A stretch of DNA of 30,579 bases from assembly GCA_023433275.1 (NCBI GenBank), contig JAEZDN010000034.1:1-30579 (forward strand), in the 5' to 3' direction. Made by a program: the position numbers and the translations under genes. Shown here piece after piece: positions 14,684 through 22,233 of this stretch. The notes beneath the pieces were generated by a model that saw only the letters and a list, made by a program, of their open reading frames with translations, had not been told where the DNA came from and made no database searches. Source of the DNA: Verrucomicrobiota bacterium. Its GTDB lineage: Bacteria > Verrucomicrobiota > Verrucomicrobiia > Opitutales > Opitutaceae. Positions within the stretch are counted from its first letter, which is position 1. Each line of letters opens with the position of its first letter.

Positions 14684-17086
14684 ATGAACGAAGCCGATAC
14701 ATGCCGAACTTACGTTGTGCCCAAACTGCAGGCTGCAGGTTGGGACTCGGCGCCGTTCAGCATCGCGGAGCAGCGCACCTTCACTAACCCAAACGGCCGA
14801 GTAAGAATCATCGGCGGCCGGATTGTGCGTGGAAAGCCTAAGCGCGCCGACTACTTGCTTCGTTATCGCAATGACACATGGCTGGCGGTCGTTGAAGCCA
14901 AAGCGAACTACAAGACCGCGGGAGCGGGTCTTGGCCAAGCGAAGGACTACGCTCAGCGGCTTGGCCTCAAATTCGCGTATTCGACCAACGGCACAGGTAT
15001 TGTGGAGTTCGACTTCCTAACCGGCATCGAGCGTCCCGTTGATTCCTTTCCGTCGCCACAGCAACTCTGGGATCGCCTGAACGCTGGGGCACCACTCCCC
15101 GCCCCGGCGCAAGAGAAGCTTTTGGTCCCGAATTACCCCGACCCGGAGCGTCCCGTTCGCTACTATCAGCAGATTGCGATCAACCGCGCGCTAGAGGCGA
15201 TTCTTCGTGGACAAAAGCGTATACTCATCACCATGGCGACGGGGACCGGCAAGACGGTGGTCGCATTCCAGCTTTGCTACAAACTGTGGCTTTCCCGCTG
15301 GAATCGATCCGGTGACCCGGTTCGGCGTCCAAAGATTCTCTTCCTGGCGGACCGCAACGTCCTCGTTGACGACCCGAAGGACAAGACGTTCGTCCCATTT
15401 GGGGAGGCTCGCTACAAGATTGAGAATGGCGAAGTCGTGAAGAGCCGAGAAATGTATTTCGCGACCTACCAGTCTATCGCTGAGGACGAACGCCGGCCTG
15501 GCCTTTACAAGGAGTTCTCCCCGGAATTCTTCGATTTGATTGTGGTCGATGAGTGCCATCGCGGCAGCGCGAAGGACTCATCCTCGTGGCGAGAGATCCT
15601 CGAATATTTCAAGCCTGCCGTCCAATTGGGCATGACGGCGACGCCGCTCAGGAAGGACAATAAGGCAACCTACCGCTACTTTGGTAATCCGATCTACCAG
15701 TATAGCCTCCGCCAAGGATTGGCTGATGGGTTTCTTGCCCCCTATCGCGTGCATCGCGTCGTCACGGCCGCAGATGCGACCGGGTGGCGCCCAACCAAAG
15801 GGGAGCTCGATAAACTCGGACGTGAGATTCCGGACGAGGAATATCACACAGCCGATTTCGAGAAACGCCTATCGCTTCGCCCAAGGTCCGAAGCCATCGC
15901 GAAACATCTCACGGACTTTCTCAAGAAGACGGATCGCTACGCCAAGACCATCGTCTTCTGCGTGGACCAAGAGCACGCCGAGGAGATGCGGCAACTGCTC
16001 AACAACCTGAACGCCGATCTGGTTAAGGCCGACTCCAACTATGTGTGCCGAGTGACCTCGGATGAAGGCGACGTTGGCAAGGGACACTTGAGCAAGTTCC
16101 AGGAGCTGGAAACGAAGACCCCCGTCATCCTCACCACGTCTCAATTGCTGAGCACCGGCGTTGATGCCCAGCTTGTCCGGAACGTCGTTCTAATCCGCAT
16201 CATCGGCACGATGACGGAATTCAAACAGATCATCGGCCGTGGCACCCGGTTGAATGAGAAATACGACAAGCTTTACTTCAACATCATCGACTACACGGGC
16301 ACCGCTACGCGCCACTTTGCCGACAAGGAATTCGACGGTGATCCCGAGTTCGTCTCGGAGACCAAGATTGACGAGTCCGGCGTTCCAACGGAAACGACGA
16401 TCATCGAACCCGGACCGACTGCCGTTGAGGAAGACCCGCCAGATAATCCAGACGATGATGAGGACGACCCTGGCCCTTCGGTAATTATCGATCCACCTGA
16501 GCCACCGGAGCCGCGCAAGTATTACGTCGCGGCGGGCCACGTTGATGTGGTCACGCACACGACGCAGGACCTCGACGCCGAAGGGAAGAAGCTGCGCGTA
16601 ACCGAATTTCGGGACTTCACGCGGGACACAGTCCGGACGCTCTACACGGACATCGCAGCATTTCGCCACGATTGGTCGAATCCGGACCGACGTGCCGAAA
16701 CGCTCGCCGCGCTCAAAGAGCACGGCATTGATGCCGAAGAGGCGACCGCGGCCCTTGGCCAGCCTGACGCCGACCCCTTCGACGTTCTCTGCAACGTAGC
16801 TTGGAATGCCCCTGTATTGAAACGGGCCGAGCGCGCCGCGCGCCTACGCACGAACCGTCCGGATTTCTTTGCCACGTTCGGAGAGCCCGCTCGCCAGATT
16901 CTCGACGCATTGCTGACCAAGTATGCCGAGCATGGGCCGGCAGAATTCTCGATTCCGGAATCTCTCAAGGTTCGAGAGATCGAGGAAAAGTTCGGCAATG
17001 TTTCCGAGATCATCGCCCGCTTTGGCGATGCCGACAAATTCCGCATCGCGCTCAACCAACTCCAGCAGCACCTCTACGCTGCGTAA
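14684..17086 (+). CDS. hsdR: Type I restriction enzyme, R subunit
   Basis: An 800-aa motor and nuclease subunit. The N-terminal PD-(D/E)xK nuclease shows Asp56 (RADYLL) and Glu71/Lys73 (VVEAKA). The SF2 helicase has Walker A near residue 183 (MATGTGKT), a DECH box near 287 (VVDECHRGS), TATPLR and a late motif IIGRGTRLNE. An acidic Pro-rich linker (~585-610, EDPPDNPDDDEDDPG) precedes an EcoEI-like C-terminal domain ending NVSEIIARFGDADKFR. It translocates DNA and cuts away from the site when the MTase/specificity complex finds unmodified DNA. It heads the operon; hsdM begins 21 bp after its stop. Confidence 0.95.
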   Translation: MNEADTCRTYVVPKLQAAGWDSAPFSIAEQRTFTNPNGRVRIIGGRIVRGKPKRADYLLRYRNDTWLAVVEAKANYKTAGAGLGQAKDYAQRLGLKFAYSTNGTGIVEFDFLTGIERPVDSFPSPQQLWDRLNAGAPLPAPAQEKLLVPNYPDPERPVRYYQQIAINRALEAILRGQKRILITMATGTGKTVVAFQLCYKLWLSRWNRSGDPVRRPKILFLADRNVLVDDPKDKTFVPFGEARYKIENGEVVKSREMYFATYQSIAEDERRPGLYKEFSPEFFDLIVVDECHRGSAKDSSSWREILEYFKPAVQLGMTATPLRKDNKATYRYFGNPIYQYSLRQGLADGFLAPYRVHRVVTAADATGWRPTKGELDKLGREIPDEEYHTADFEKRLSLRPRSEAIAKHLTDFLKKTDRYAKTIVFCVDQEHAEEMRQLLNNLNADLVKADSNYVCRVTSDEGDVGKGHLSKFQELETKTPVILTTSQLLSTGVDAQLVRNVVLIRIIGTMTEFKQIIGRGTRLNEKYDKLYFNIIDYTGTATRHFADKEFDGDPEFVSETKIDESGVPTETTIIEPGPTAVEEDPPDNPDDDEDDPGPSVIIDPPEPPEPRKYYVAAGHVDVVTHTTQDLDAEGKKLRVTEFRDFTRDTVRTLYTDIAAFRHDWSNPDRRAETLAALKEHGIDAEEATAALGQPDADPFDVLCNVAWNAPVLKRAERAARLRTNRPDFFATFGEPARQILDALLTKYAEHGPAEFSIPESLKVREIEEKFGNVSEIIARFGDADKFRIALNQLQQHLYAA

Positions 17087-17107
17087 TCATTTCCCGACTT
17101 TTGCTGC

Positions 17108-18919
17108 ATGCCCAAGCCCGCCCCCACTGCCAGCCCTGAAAAGAAGCGCGCCTCCAAGAAGGCAGCGACGCCACTTACTACCGCCCAGCGCCTCGGCACT
17201 CTCATCAAATCCGCGCGCCAAATCATGCGCAAAGATAAGGGCCTGAACGGGGACCTAGACCGCCTGCCGCTCTTTACCTGGATTCTCTTCCTCAAGTTTC
17301 TCGACGACATGGAACTCGCGGGCGAACAGGAGGCGAAGTTGGCCGGCAAGAAATACGCGCCGGTCATTGAGGCGCCCTACCGCTGGCGCGATTGGGCGGC
17401 AAAGGCCGACGGTATCACTGGCCCCGAGCTCCTGAAGTTCATTGGACAGGACAAGACTATTCGCCCCGATGGCACCGAGGGTCCGGGGCTGTTTGCCTAC
17501 CTGCGCGGCCTTTCCTCTGAATCCGGCCGAAACCGGCAGGACGTCATTGCCAACGTGTTCAAGGGCGTCACCAACCGCATGGAGTCCGGCTATCTCCTGC
17601 GCGATGTCATCAACAAGGTCACAGACATCCATTTCACAGCCAGCGAGGAGATGCACACTCTCTCCCGTCTCTACGAAAACATGCTGCGTGAAATGCGCGA
17701 CGCAGCGGGAGACAGCGGTGAGTTCTACACTCCGCGCCCCGTTGTGAAGTTCATGGTGGATGTCACCGCACCTCGCCTCGGCGAGACCGTGCTTGACCCG
17801 GCCTGCGGCACTGGCGGCTTCCTCGTCGAGGCCTACGACCACCTCGCCGTCGCCTGCAAGTCGGTCGCCGACCGCCGTGTCCTCCAGCGCGAGACGCTGT
17901 TCGGTCAGGAGGCCAAGCCGCTCCCCTACATGCTCGTGCAGATGAATCTTCTCCTGCACGGCCTCGAATACCCGCAGATCAAATACGGCAATACCCTTGA
18001 GCAGAAAGTCACCGAGATCGGCGACGGCGAACGCGTGGATGTCATCCTGACCAACCCGCCTTTCGGCGGCGAGGAAGAGCGCGGCATCCTCAACAATTTC
18101 CCCGCTGACAAGCAGACCGCCGAGACGGCTCTCCTCTTCCTCCAATACATCATGCGCAAGCTCCGCCGCCCCGTGCGGGGGCAGACACCGGGGCGTGCCG
18201 CCGTAGTCGTGCCCAACGGCACGCTTTTCGGCGATGGTGTCTGCGCCAAAATCAAAGAGGAACTCCTCAAGGAGTATAACCTCCACACCATTGTCCGCCT
18301 ACCCGAAGGCACCTTTGCGCCCTATACCGATATTCCGGCCAACCTCCTCTTCTTTGACCGCTCTGGCCCGACCAAGACTATCTGGTATTATCAGGTTCCG
18401 CTTCCCGAAGGGCGGAAGAAATACACCAAGACCATGCCCATGCAGCCCGAGGACATGGCCGCCTGCCTCGCTTGGTTCACCGCGCCCAAACGCGAAGCCA
18501 ATGCCCAAGCATGGCCAGTGGATTTTGCTGCCCTTCGCGAAAAGGCGTGGGCTGACGCCACCCCGCATTGGGAGGCCGCCACTGCTGCCGCCGACCGCGT
18601 GCGCAAACTCGAAGCCGAGTTTCGCGTCACGAAGGACGAGCTGCGCAACGATCCAGGGAAATTGAAGATCGAGCTGGAGAACCTGCTCATCGAACTCGAA
18701 GGCCGGATCGCCAAAGAGCGCAAACTCCAGGCCGAGGCACAGGCCACTGGCGACGCCGCGTATTGGCCCATCTACAACCTCGACGCTAAGAACCCCAACG
18801 CCGCCGAGGCCCTCGACCACCGTCCGCCCGCCGAACTCGTCGCAGACATTCTGGCCAAGGAACAAGAAATCTTCCGCCTCATGAAGGAAATCAAAACCGA
18901 GGTGGAGGCACTCGCATGA
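17108..18919 (+). CDS. hsdM: Type I restriction-modification, M subunit (N6-adenine methyltransferase)
   Basis: A 603-aa methyltransferase. It has the HsdM N-terminal helical domain (residues ~20-150), the SAM-binding motif DPACGTGGF at about Asp230 and the catalytic NPPF at about Asn316 (ILTNPPFGGEEE), the hallmark of N6-adenine methylation. The C-terminal ~90 residues are helical and charged, probably contacting HsdS. The stop overlaps the hsdS start by 4 bp, so the two are likely translated together. It looks complete and intact. Confidence 0.96.
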   Translation: MPKPAPTASPEKKRASKKAATPLTTAQRLGTLIKSARQIMRKDKGLNGDLDRLPLFTWILFLKFLDDMELAGEQEAKLAGKKYAPVIEAPYRWRDWAAKADGITGPELLKFIGQDKTIRPDGTEGPGLFAYLRGLSSESGRNRQDVIANVFKGVTNRMESGYLLRDVINKVTDIHFTASEEMHTLSRLYENMLREMRDAAGDSGEFYTPRPVVKFMVDVTAPRLGETVLDPACGTGGFLVEAYDHLAVACKSVADRRVLQRETLFGQEAKPLPYMLVQMNLLLHGLEYPQIKYGNTLEQKVTEIGDGERVDVILTNPPFGGEEERGILNNFPADKQTAETALLFLQYIMRKLRRPVRGQTPGRAAVVVPNGTLFGDGVCAKIKEELLKEYNLHTIVRLPEGTFAPYTDIPANLLFFDRSGPTKTIWYYQVPLPEGRKKYTKTMPMQPEDMAACLAWFTAPKREANAQAWPVDFAALREKAWADATPHWEAATAAADRVRKLEAEFRVTKDELRNDPGKLKIELENLLIELEGRIAKERKLQAEAQATGDAAYWPIYNLDAKNPNAAEALDHRPPAELVADILAKEQEIFRLMKEIKTEVEALA

Positions 18920-20064
18920 AGTCAGGCTGGATCGAGACTCCGCTGGGGGAGGTGCTCAACGCCAGGACAGATACATGCCAGATTCATCCCGACACGGAAT
19001 ATCGTGAGGTCACCGTAAGCCTATGGGGTAAAGGGGTTCGGCTGCGCCGCAAAGTCCTCGGTGCCGGCATAGCCGCGCCTTTTCGAAACGTGGCGCACGA
19101 GGGCGATTTCATCATCTCCAAAATCGACGCTCGGAACGGGGCGTTCGGTTTTGTTCCCAATGAGCTCGATGGAGCCGTCGTCACCAACGACTTTCCGCTT
19201 TTCTCTGTGCGCGCTGAGAAGTTGAGCCCCCGGTGGCTTTACTGGATAAGTCAGGCTCCGTTCTTCACCGAGCTTTGCAAAGCCGCAAGCGCAGGGACCA
19301 CCAACCGTGTTCGGCTGGACGAAAGCAAATTTGCCAGGCTCACCGTGCCCCTTCCGCCCCTCGCCGAGCAGCAGCGCATCGCAGCCCGGCTCGACGCCAT
19401 CGAATCCCGCCTCGTCCGCATCCGTCAGCTGCGCGAGGAAAGTCACGCCGAGTCGCAGTCGTTACTCCGCACGCTAATCGGTGAACCCTATTGTCGAAGC
19501 ATCGATCGCGTTCCGATGAGCGAGTTGGTGACGTGGCGCTCACCCGACATCGCCGTCTCTCAAAGTGAAAGCTACACCTTTGCCGGGGTCTATTCCTTCG
19601 GTCGCGGCGTCTTTCGCAAAGAGTCCGTCTCGGGTATGGATTTCGCCTACGACCGGCTCACTCGACTCCGCGCAGGCGAGTTTACCTACCCAAAGCTCAT
19701 GGCTTGGGAAGGCGCGCTAGGCGTGGTTCCCGAGGACTGCGACGGCTGTCATGTTTCGCCTGAGTTTCCCGTATTCACAGTCCATAAAGACAAGGTCCGC
19801 CCCATAATCTTGGATATCCATTTCAAGACACCGGGAGTCTGGAAGGAACTTGCAGCTCTGAGTCCTGGCACAAACTTGCGTCGTCGGAGGCTTAACCCGA
19901 ACGAGTTTCTGCGGTATAAATTTCCGCTACCGCCGATGGAGCACCAGCTCAAAGTCGAAGCAGTCGCGAAGAATATCGCGGAAGTTCAGGGGTGCCGGAA
20001 ACGAGTGAGCGATTCTGACGCCGCACTGTTCCCATCCTTACTCGACATGCTCTTCAGTCGGTGA
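18916..20064 (+). CDS. hsdS: Type I restriction-modification, specificity subunit
   Basis: A 382-aa specificity subunit with two target-recognition domains. Each is followed by a conserved spacer helix that starts with the same signature: VPLPPLAEQQRIAARLDAIE near residue 140, and FPLPPMEHQLKVEAVAKNIA near residue 337. The recognition sequence would be bipartite and cannot be read from the protein. It overlaps hsdM by 4 bp and is followed 6 bp later by the reverse transcriptase gene. Confidence 0.93.
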   Translation: MKSGWIETPLGEVLNARTDTCQIHPDTEYREVTVSLWGKGVRLRRKVLGAGIAAPFRNVAHEGDFIISKIDARNGAFGFVPNELDGAVVTNDFPLFSVRAEKLSPRWLYWISQAPFFTELCKAASAGTTNRVRLDESKFARLTVPLPPLAEQQRIAARLDAIESRLVRIRQLREESHAESQSLLRTLIGEPYCRSIDRVPMSELVTWRSPDIAVSQSESYTFAGVYSFGRGVFRKESVSGMDFAYDRLTRLRAGEFTYPKLMAWEGALGVVPEDCDGCHVSPEFPVFTVHKDKVRPIILDIHFKTPGVWKELAALSPGTNLRRRRLNPNEFLRYKFPLPPMEHQLKVEAVAKNIAEVQGCRKRVSDSDAALFPSLLDMLFSR

Positions 20065-20070
20065 GGCGAT

Positions 20071-21135
20071 ATGGCGGACCTCGACCAGCTTCGCCACCCA
20101 GACAATCTCCGTCGCGCTTGGCGTTGGGTGCGTTCCAACGCCGACGCCGCCTACAAATCCTACTTCCGGTCCCTCTATCAGCGCTACGCCGTTGCTGACG
20201 AGGCGCTCCTAGATGACCTCGCAGACCGGTTGAGGCGCGGCGTCTACGAGCCCGAACCGGCAACGAAGTTGTTTCACCCGAAAGCCTCTGGGATTCTCCG
20301 CCCATATTCCCTGCTCAGCGTTGAAGACCAGATCGTCTACCAGGCCGCGCTCAATCTCATCGCCGAGAAGCTTTACCCGAGAGTAGTTCAGCGCTACAAC
20401 AAGACCGTCTTCGGCCACCTCTATGCTGGCTCCGCCTCAACTTGGTTCTATCGGAAATGGTCGGACGGTTACAAAGCGTTCAACAAGGCCACCGAGCAGG
20501 CGTTCACGGATGGCTACGTTTACACTGCGAGCTTCGACCTGACCGCGTGCTACGACAGTCTCGACCACCGGGTTCTGAAGCACTTCCTGGAGCGGCTGGG
20601 GTTCGACTTGGATTTTCGAGCGAAGCTCACGGAATGGCTGGAGAAATGGACGGCCACTTCGACGGGGATTTTTCATAACCACGGTATCCCGCAGGGCCCC
20701 CTGTCGTCGGGCCTACTGTCTGAAGTTGTGCTGACCTATTTTGATGACCTGAAATTAAAGCACACCGATTTTCGCTATCTCCGATATGTCGACGACATAA
20801 GGCTTTTCGCCAAGGACGAGCACACGCTAAGAAGGCTCTTGGTCAGGCTCGATGAGATGAGCAAAGACATCGGGCTCTTTCCACAGAGCGGAAAAATCAG
20901 TATTCATCGAATCACGAACATTCGCGATGAGCTAAAGTCGATTTCGAATCCTCCCGAGGCGGCGATTACTCGGACATTCGTAGACCAGGCGAAGCTGTTG
21001 ACCCGCCTGAAGGCGCTCACGCCGCGCTATCGCGTATCAGATCCGACCCGTTTCAAATACCTGCTTGCCCATGCAGAAGCCGACGAAGCGCATAAGCTAC
21101 AAGTTTCTTCCCAAAGCGAAGAAGCTGCTCCGTGA
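20071..21135 (+). CDS. Reverse transcriptase of the defence-type (Abi/UG-like) lineage
   Basis: A 354-aa RNA-directed DNA polymerase. Motif A has Asp156 (SFDLTACYDSLDH), the next block is GIPQGPLSSGLLSEVV, and motif C is RYVDDIRLFAK with Asp241/Asp242, so the catalytic triad is complete. I see no group II intron maturase domain, no retron VTG motif and no DGR-type SQ motif, which points to the unknown-group/Abi lineages; I cannot name the subgroup. Those proteins usually carry a long helical C-terminal domain. This one ends soon after the thumb region (SDPTRFKYLLAHAEADEAHK) with a short Ser/Glu tail, so it may be truncated. It starts 6 bp after hsdS and is probably cotranscribed with the restriction genes. 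Confidence 0.88.
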   Translation: MADLDQLRHPDNLRRAWRWVRSNADAAYKSYFRSLYQRYAVADEALLDDLADRLRRGVYEPEPATKLFHPKASGILRPYSLLSVEDQIVYQAALNLIAEKLYPRVVQRYNKTVFGHLYAGSASTWFYRKWSDGYKAFNKATEQAFTDGYVYTASFDLTACYDSLDHRVLKHFLERLGFDLDFRAKLTEWLEKWTATSTGIFHNHGIPQGPLSSGLLSEVVLTYFDDLKLKHTDFRYLRYVDDIRLFAKDEHTLRRLLVRLDEMSKDIGLFPQSGKISIHRITNIRDELKSISNPPEAAITRTFVDQAKLLTRLKALTPRYRVSDPTRFKYLLAHAEADEAHKLQVSSQSEEAAP

Positions 21136-21172
21136 GTCAGTTGCCGAGCTCCAGACAGCTGGGCTGCTCTAA
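21071..21172 (+). CDS. Possible small ORF overlapping the reverse transcriptase end
   Basis: Thirty-three codons in another frame from the ATG at 21071 to the TAA at 21170-21172 encode a basic peptide containing RISYKFLPKAKKLLRESVAE. It overlaps the last 65 bp of the RT gene. It could be a genuine tiny gene, or the displaced C-terminus of an original RT or other protein joined by a frameshift or deletion. Evidence is limited to composition. Confidence 0.25.
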   Translation: MQKPTKRISYKFLPKAKKLLRESVAELQTAGLL

Positions 21173-21234
21173 GTCGCTGGCAAGGGCCGTCCTTTCGACT
21201 AGCCCTGCCGCCGGATTTGGTTCTTACTCTTGTC

Positions 21235-22230
21235 ATGGCGTCTGCGGAACAAGTGCGGGCTTTACTCCAGAGTCACTTTGAAGGTGATCAGGGCCGCTTT
21301 ATGTCTGTCGCGATGCAAGTGGCGGCTGGAGAAGCACGTAAAGGCCATGCGGAGTTTTCCGAAGAATTGCGCCGAATGATCGATAAGGCGAAGGCACAGA
21401 TGGTGCCGCAGCAGACGGCAGGCGAAACGATCCCGTTCGCAGCAGCACGAGGTGAACTCAGCGAACTTTTCGCGGTTTTCCACCCCGCAACGAAGCTAAC
21501 TGACATGGTGCTGCCCGCTCCGTTGCAGACGCGAATCGAGCGGATCGTAAATGAGCACAGACAAATGGCGCTCTTGCGCGGTCACGATTTACATCCGAGG
21601 CAACGATTACTCCTCTCTGGACCTCCAGGGTGTGGCAAGACCCTCACCGCCCATGCATTGGCGGGAGAACTGAAGCTCCCTCTCTTCGTAGTGCGGCTTG
21701 ATGCGCTGATGACCAAATATCTGGGCGAAACGGCCGCAAAGCTCCGCCTCATCTTCGAGTCGATGGAGCGAGTGCGTGCAGTCTATCTCTTCGACGAATT
21801 CGATTCCATCGGCACCGAAAGGGGTAGCGCTACCGATGTCGGAGAAATGCGCCGAGTGCTGAACAGCTTCTTGATGATGCTGGAGGCGTATCGCGGCACT
21901 AGCATCGTGGTCGCGGCTACAAATCACGGGCACACCTTGGACCAGGCGCTTTTCCGTCGCTTCGACGATTTGCTTTCGTTCAGCCTGCCGACCAAACAAC
22001 TTCTAGCGGAAACGATTCGGCGTCGGCTTGCGCTCGCGCCGGGCAAACCGAACGTTGTTCTTGGCAAAGCTGTCGCGGCGGCAGCAGGGCTTAGCTACGC
22101 TGAGGTCGTTCGGGCTTGCGACGAGGCGATCAAATCATTGCTACTAGAGGGACGGGCCAACCTTACCACCGGCGACCTTCAGCTAGCGCTGAAAGAGCGC
22201 CGGACCTTTCTCAATCGTCCCCCATTGTAA
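21235..22230 (+). CDS. ietA: AAA+ ATPase of an ietAS-type defence system
   Basis: 331 aa from the ATG at 21235; an in-frame start at 21217 is less likely. A ~100-residue N-terminal domain is followed by a classical AAA+ module: Walker A at about residue 127 (LLLSGPPGCGKT), Walker B at about 182 (VYLFDEFDSI), sensor 1 (VVAATNHGHTLD) and an arginine-finger-like FRRFDD at about 240. It is paired 3 bp upstream of a subtilisin-like protease. That ATPase-protease pair is the composition of IetAS, known from Agrobacterium plasmid incompatibility/stability and reported as an antiphage system. It probably remodels or controls the protease partner (inference). Confidence 0.88.
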   Translation: MASAEQVRALLQSHFEGDQGRFMSVAMQVAAGEARKGHAEFSEELRRMIDKAKAQMVPQQTAGETIPFAAARGELSELFAVFHPATKLTDMVLPAPLQTRIERIVNEHRQMALLRGHDLHPRQRLLLSGPPGCGKTLTAHALAGELKLPLFVVRLDALMTKYLGETAAKLRLIFESMERVRAVYLFDEFDSIGTERGSATDVGEMRRVLNSFLMMLEAYRGTSIVVAATNHGHTLDQALFRRFDDLLSFSLPTKQLLAETIRRRLALAPGKPNVVLGKAVAAAAGLSYAEVVRACDEAIKSLLLEGRANLTTGDLQLALKERRTFLNRPPL

Positions 22231-22233
22231 GCC

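Noticed and set aside
17255..18286. 343-codon minus-strand open frame antisense to hsdM
   Set aside because: It is fully antisense to the intact hsdM, whose catalytic motifs are clear. No independent start or family signature is seen.
20071..21234. Retron, group II intron or diversity-generating retroelement
   Set aside because: There is no room for an msr-msd upstream of the RT (6 bp), no maturase domain or intron ends, and no template/variable repeat pair was noticed.
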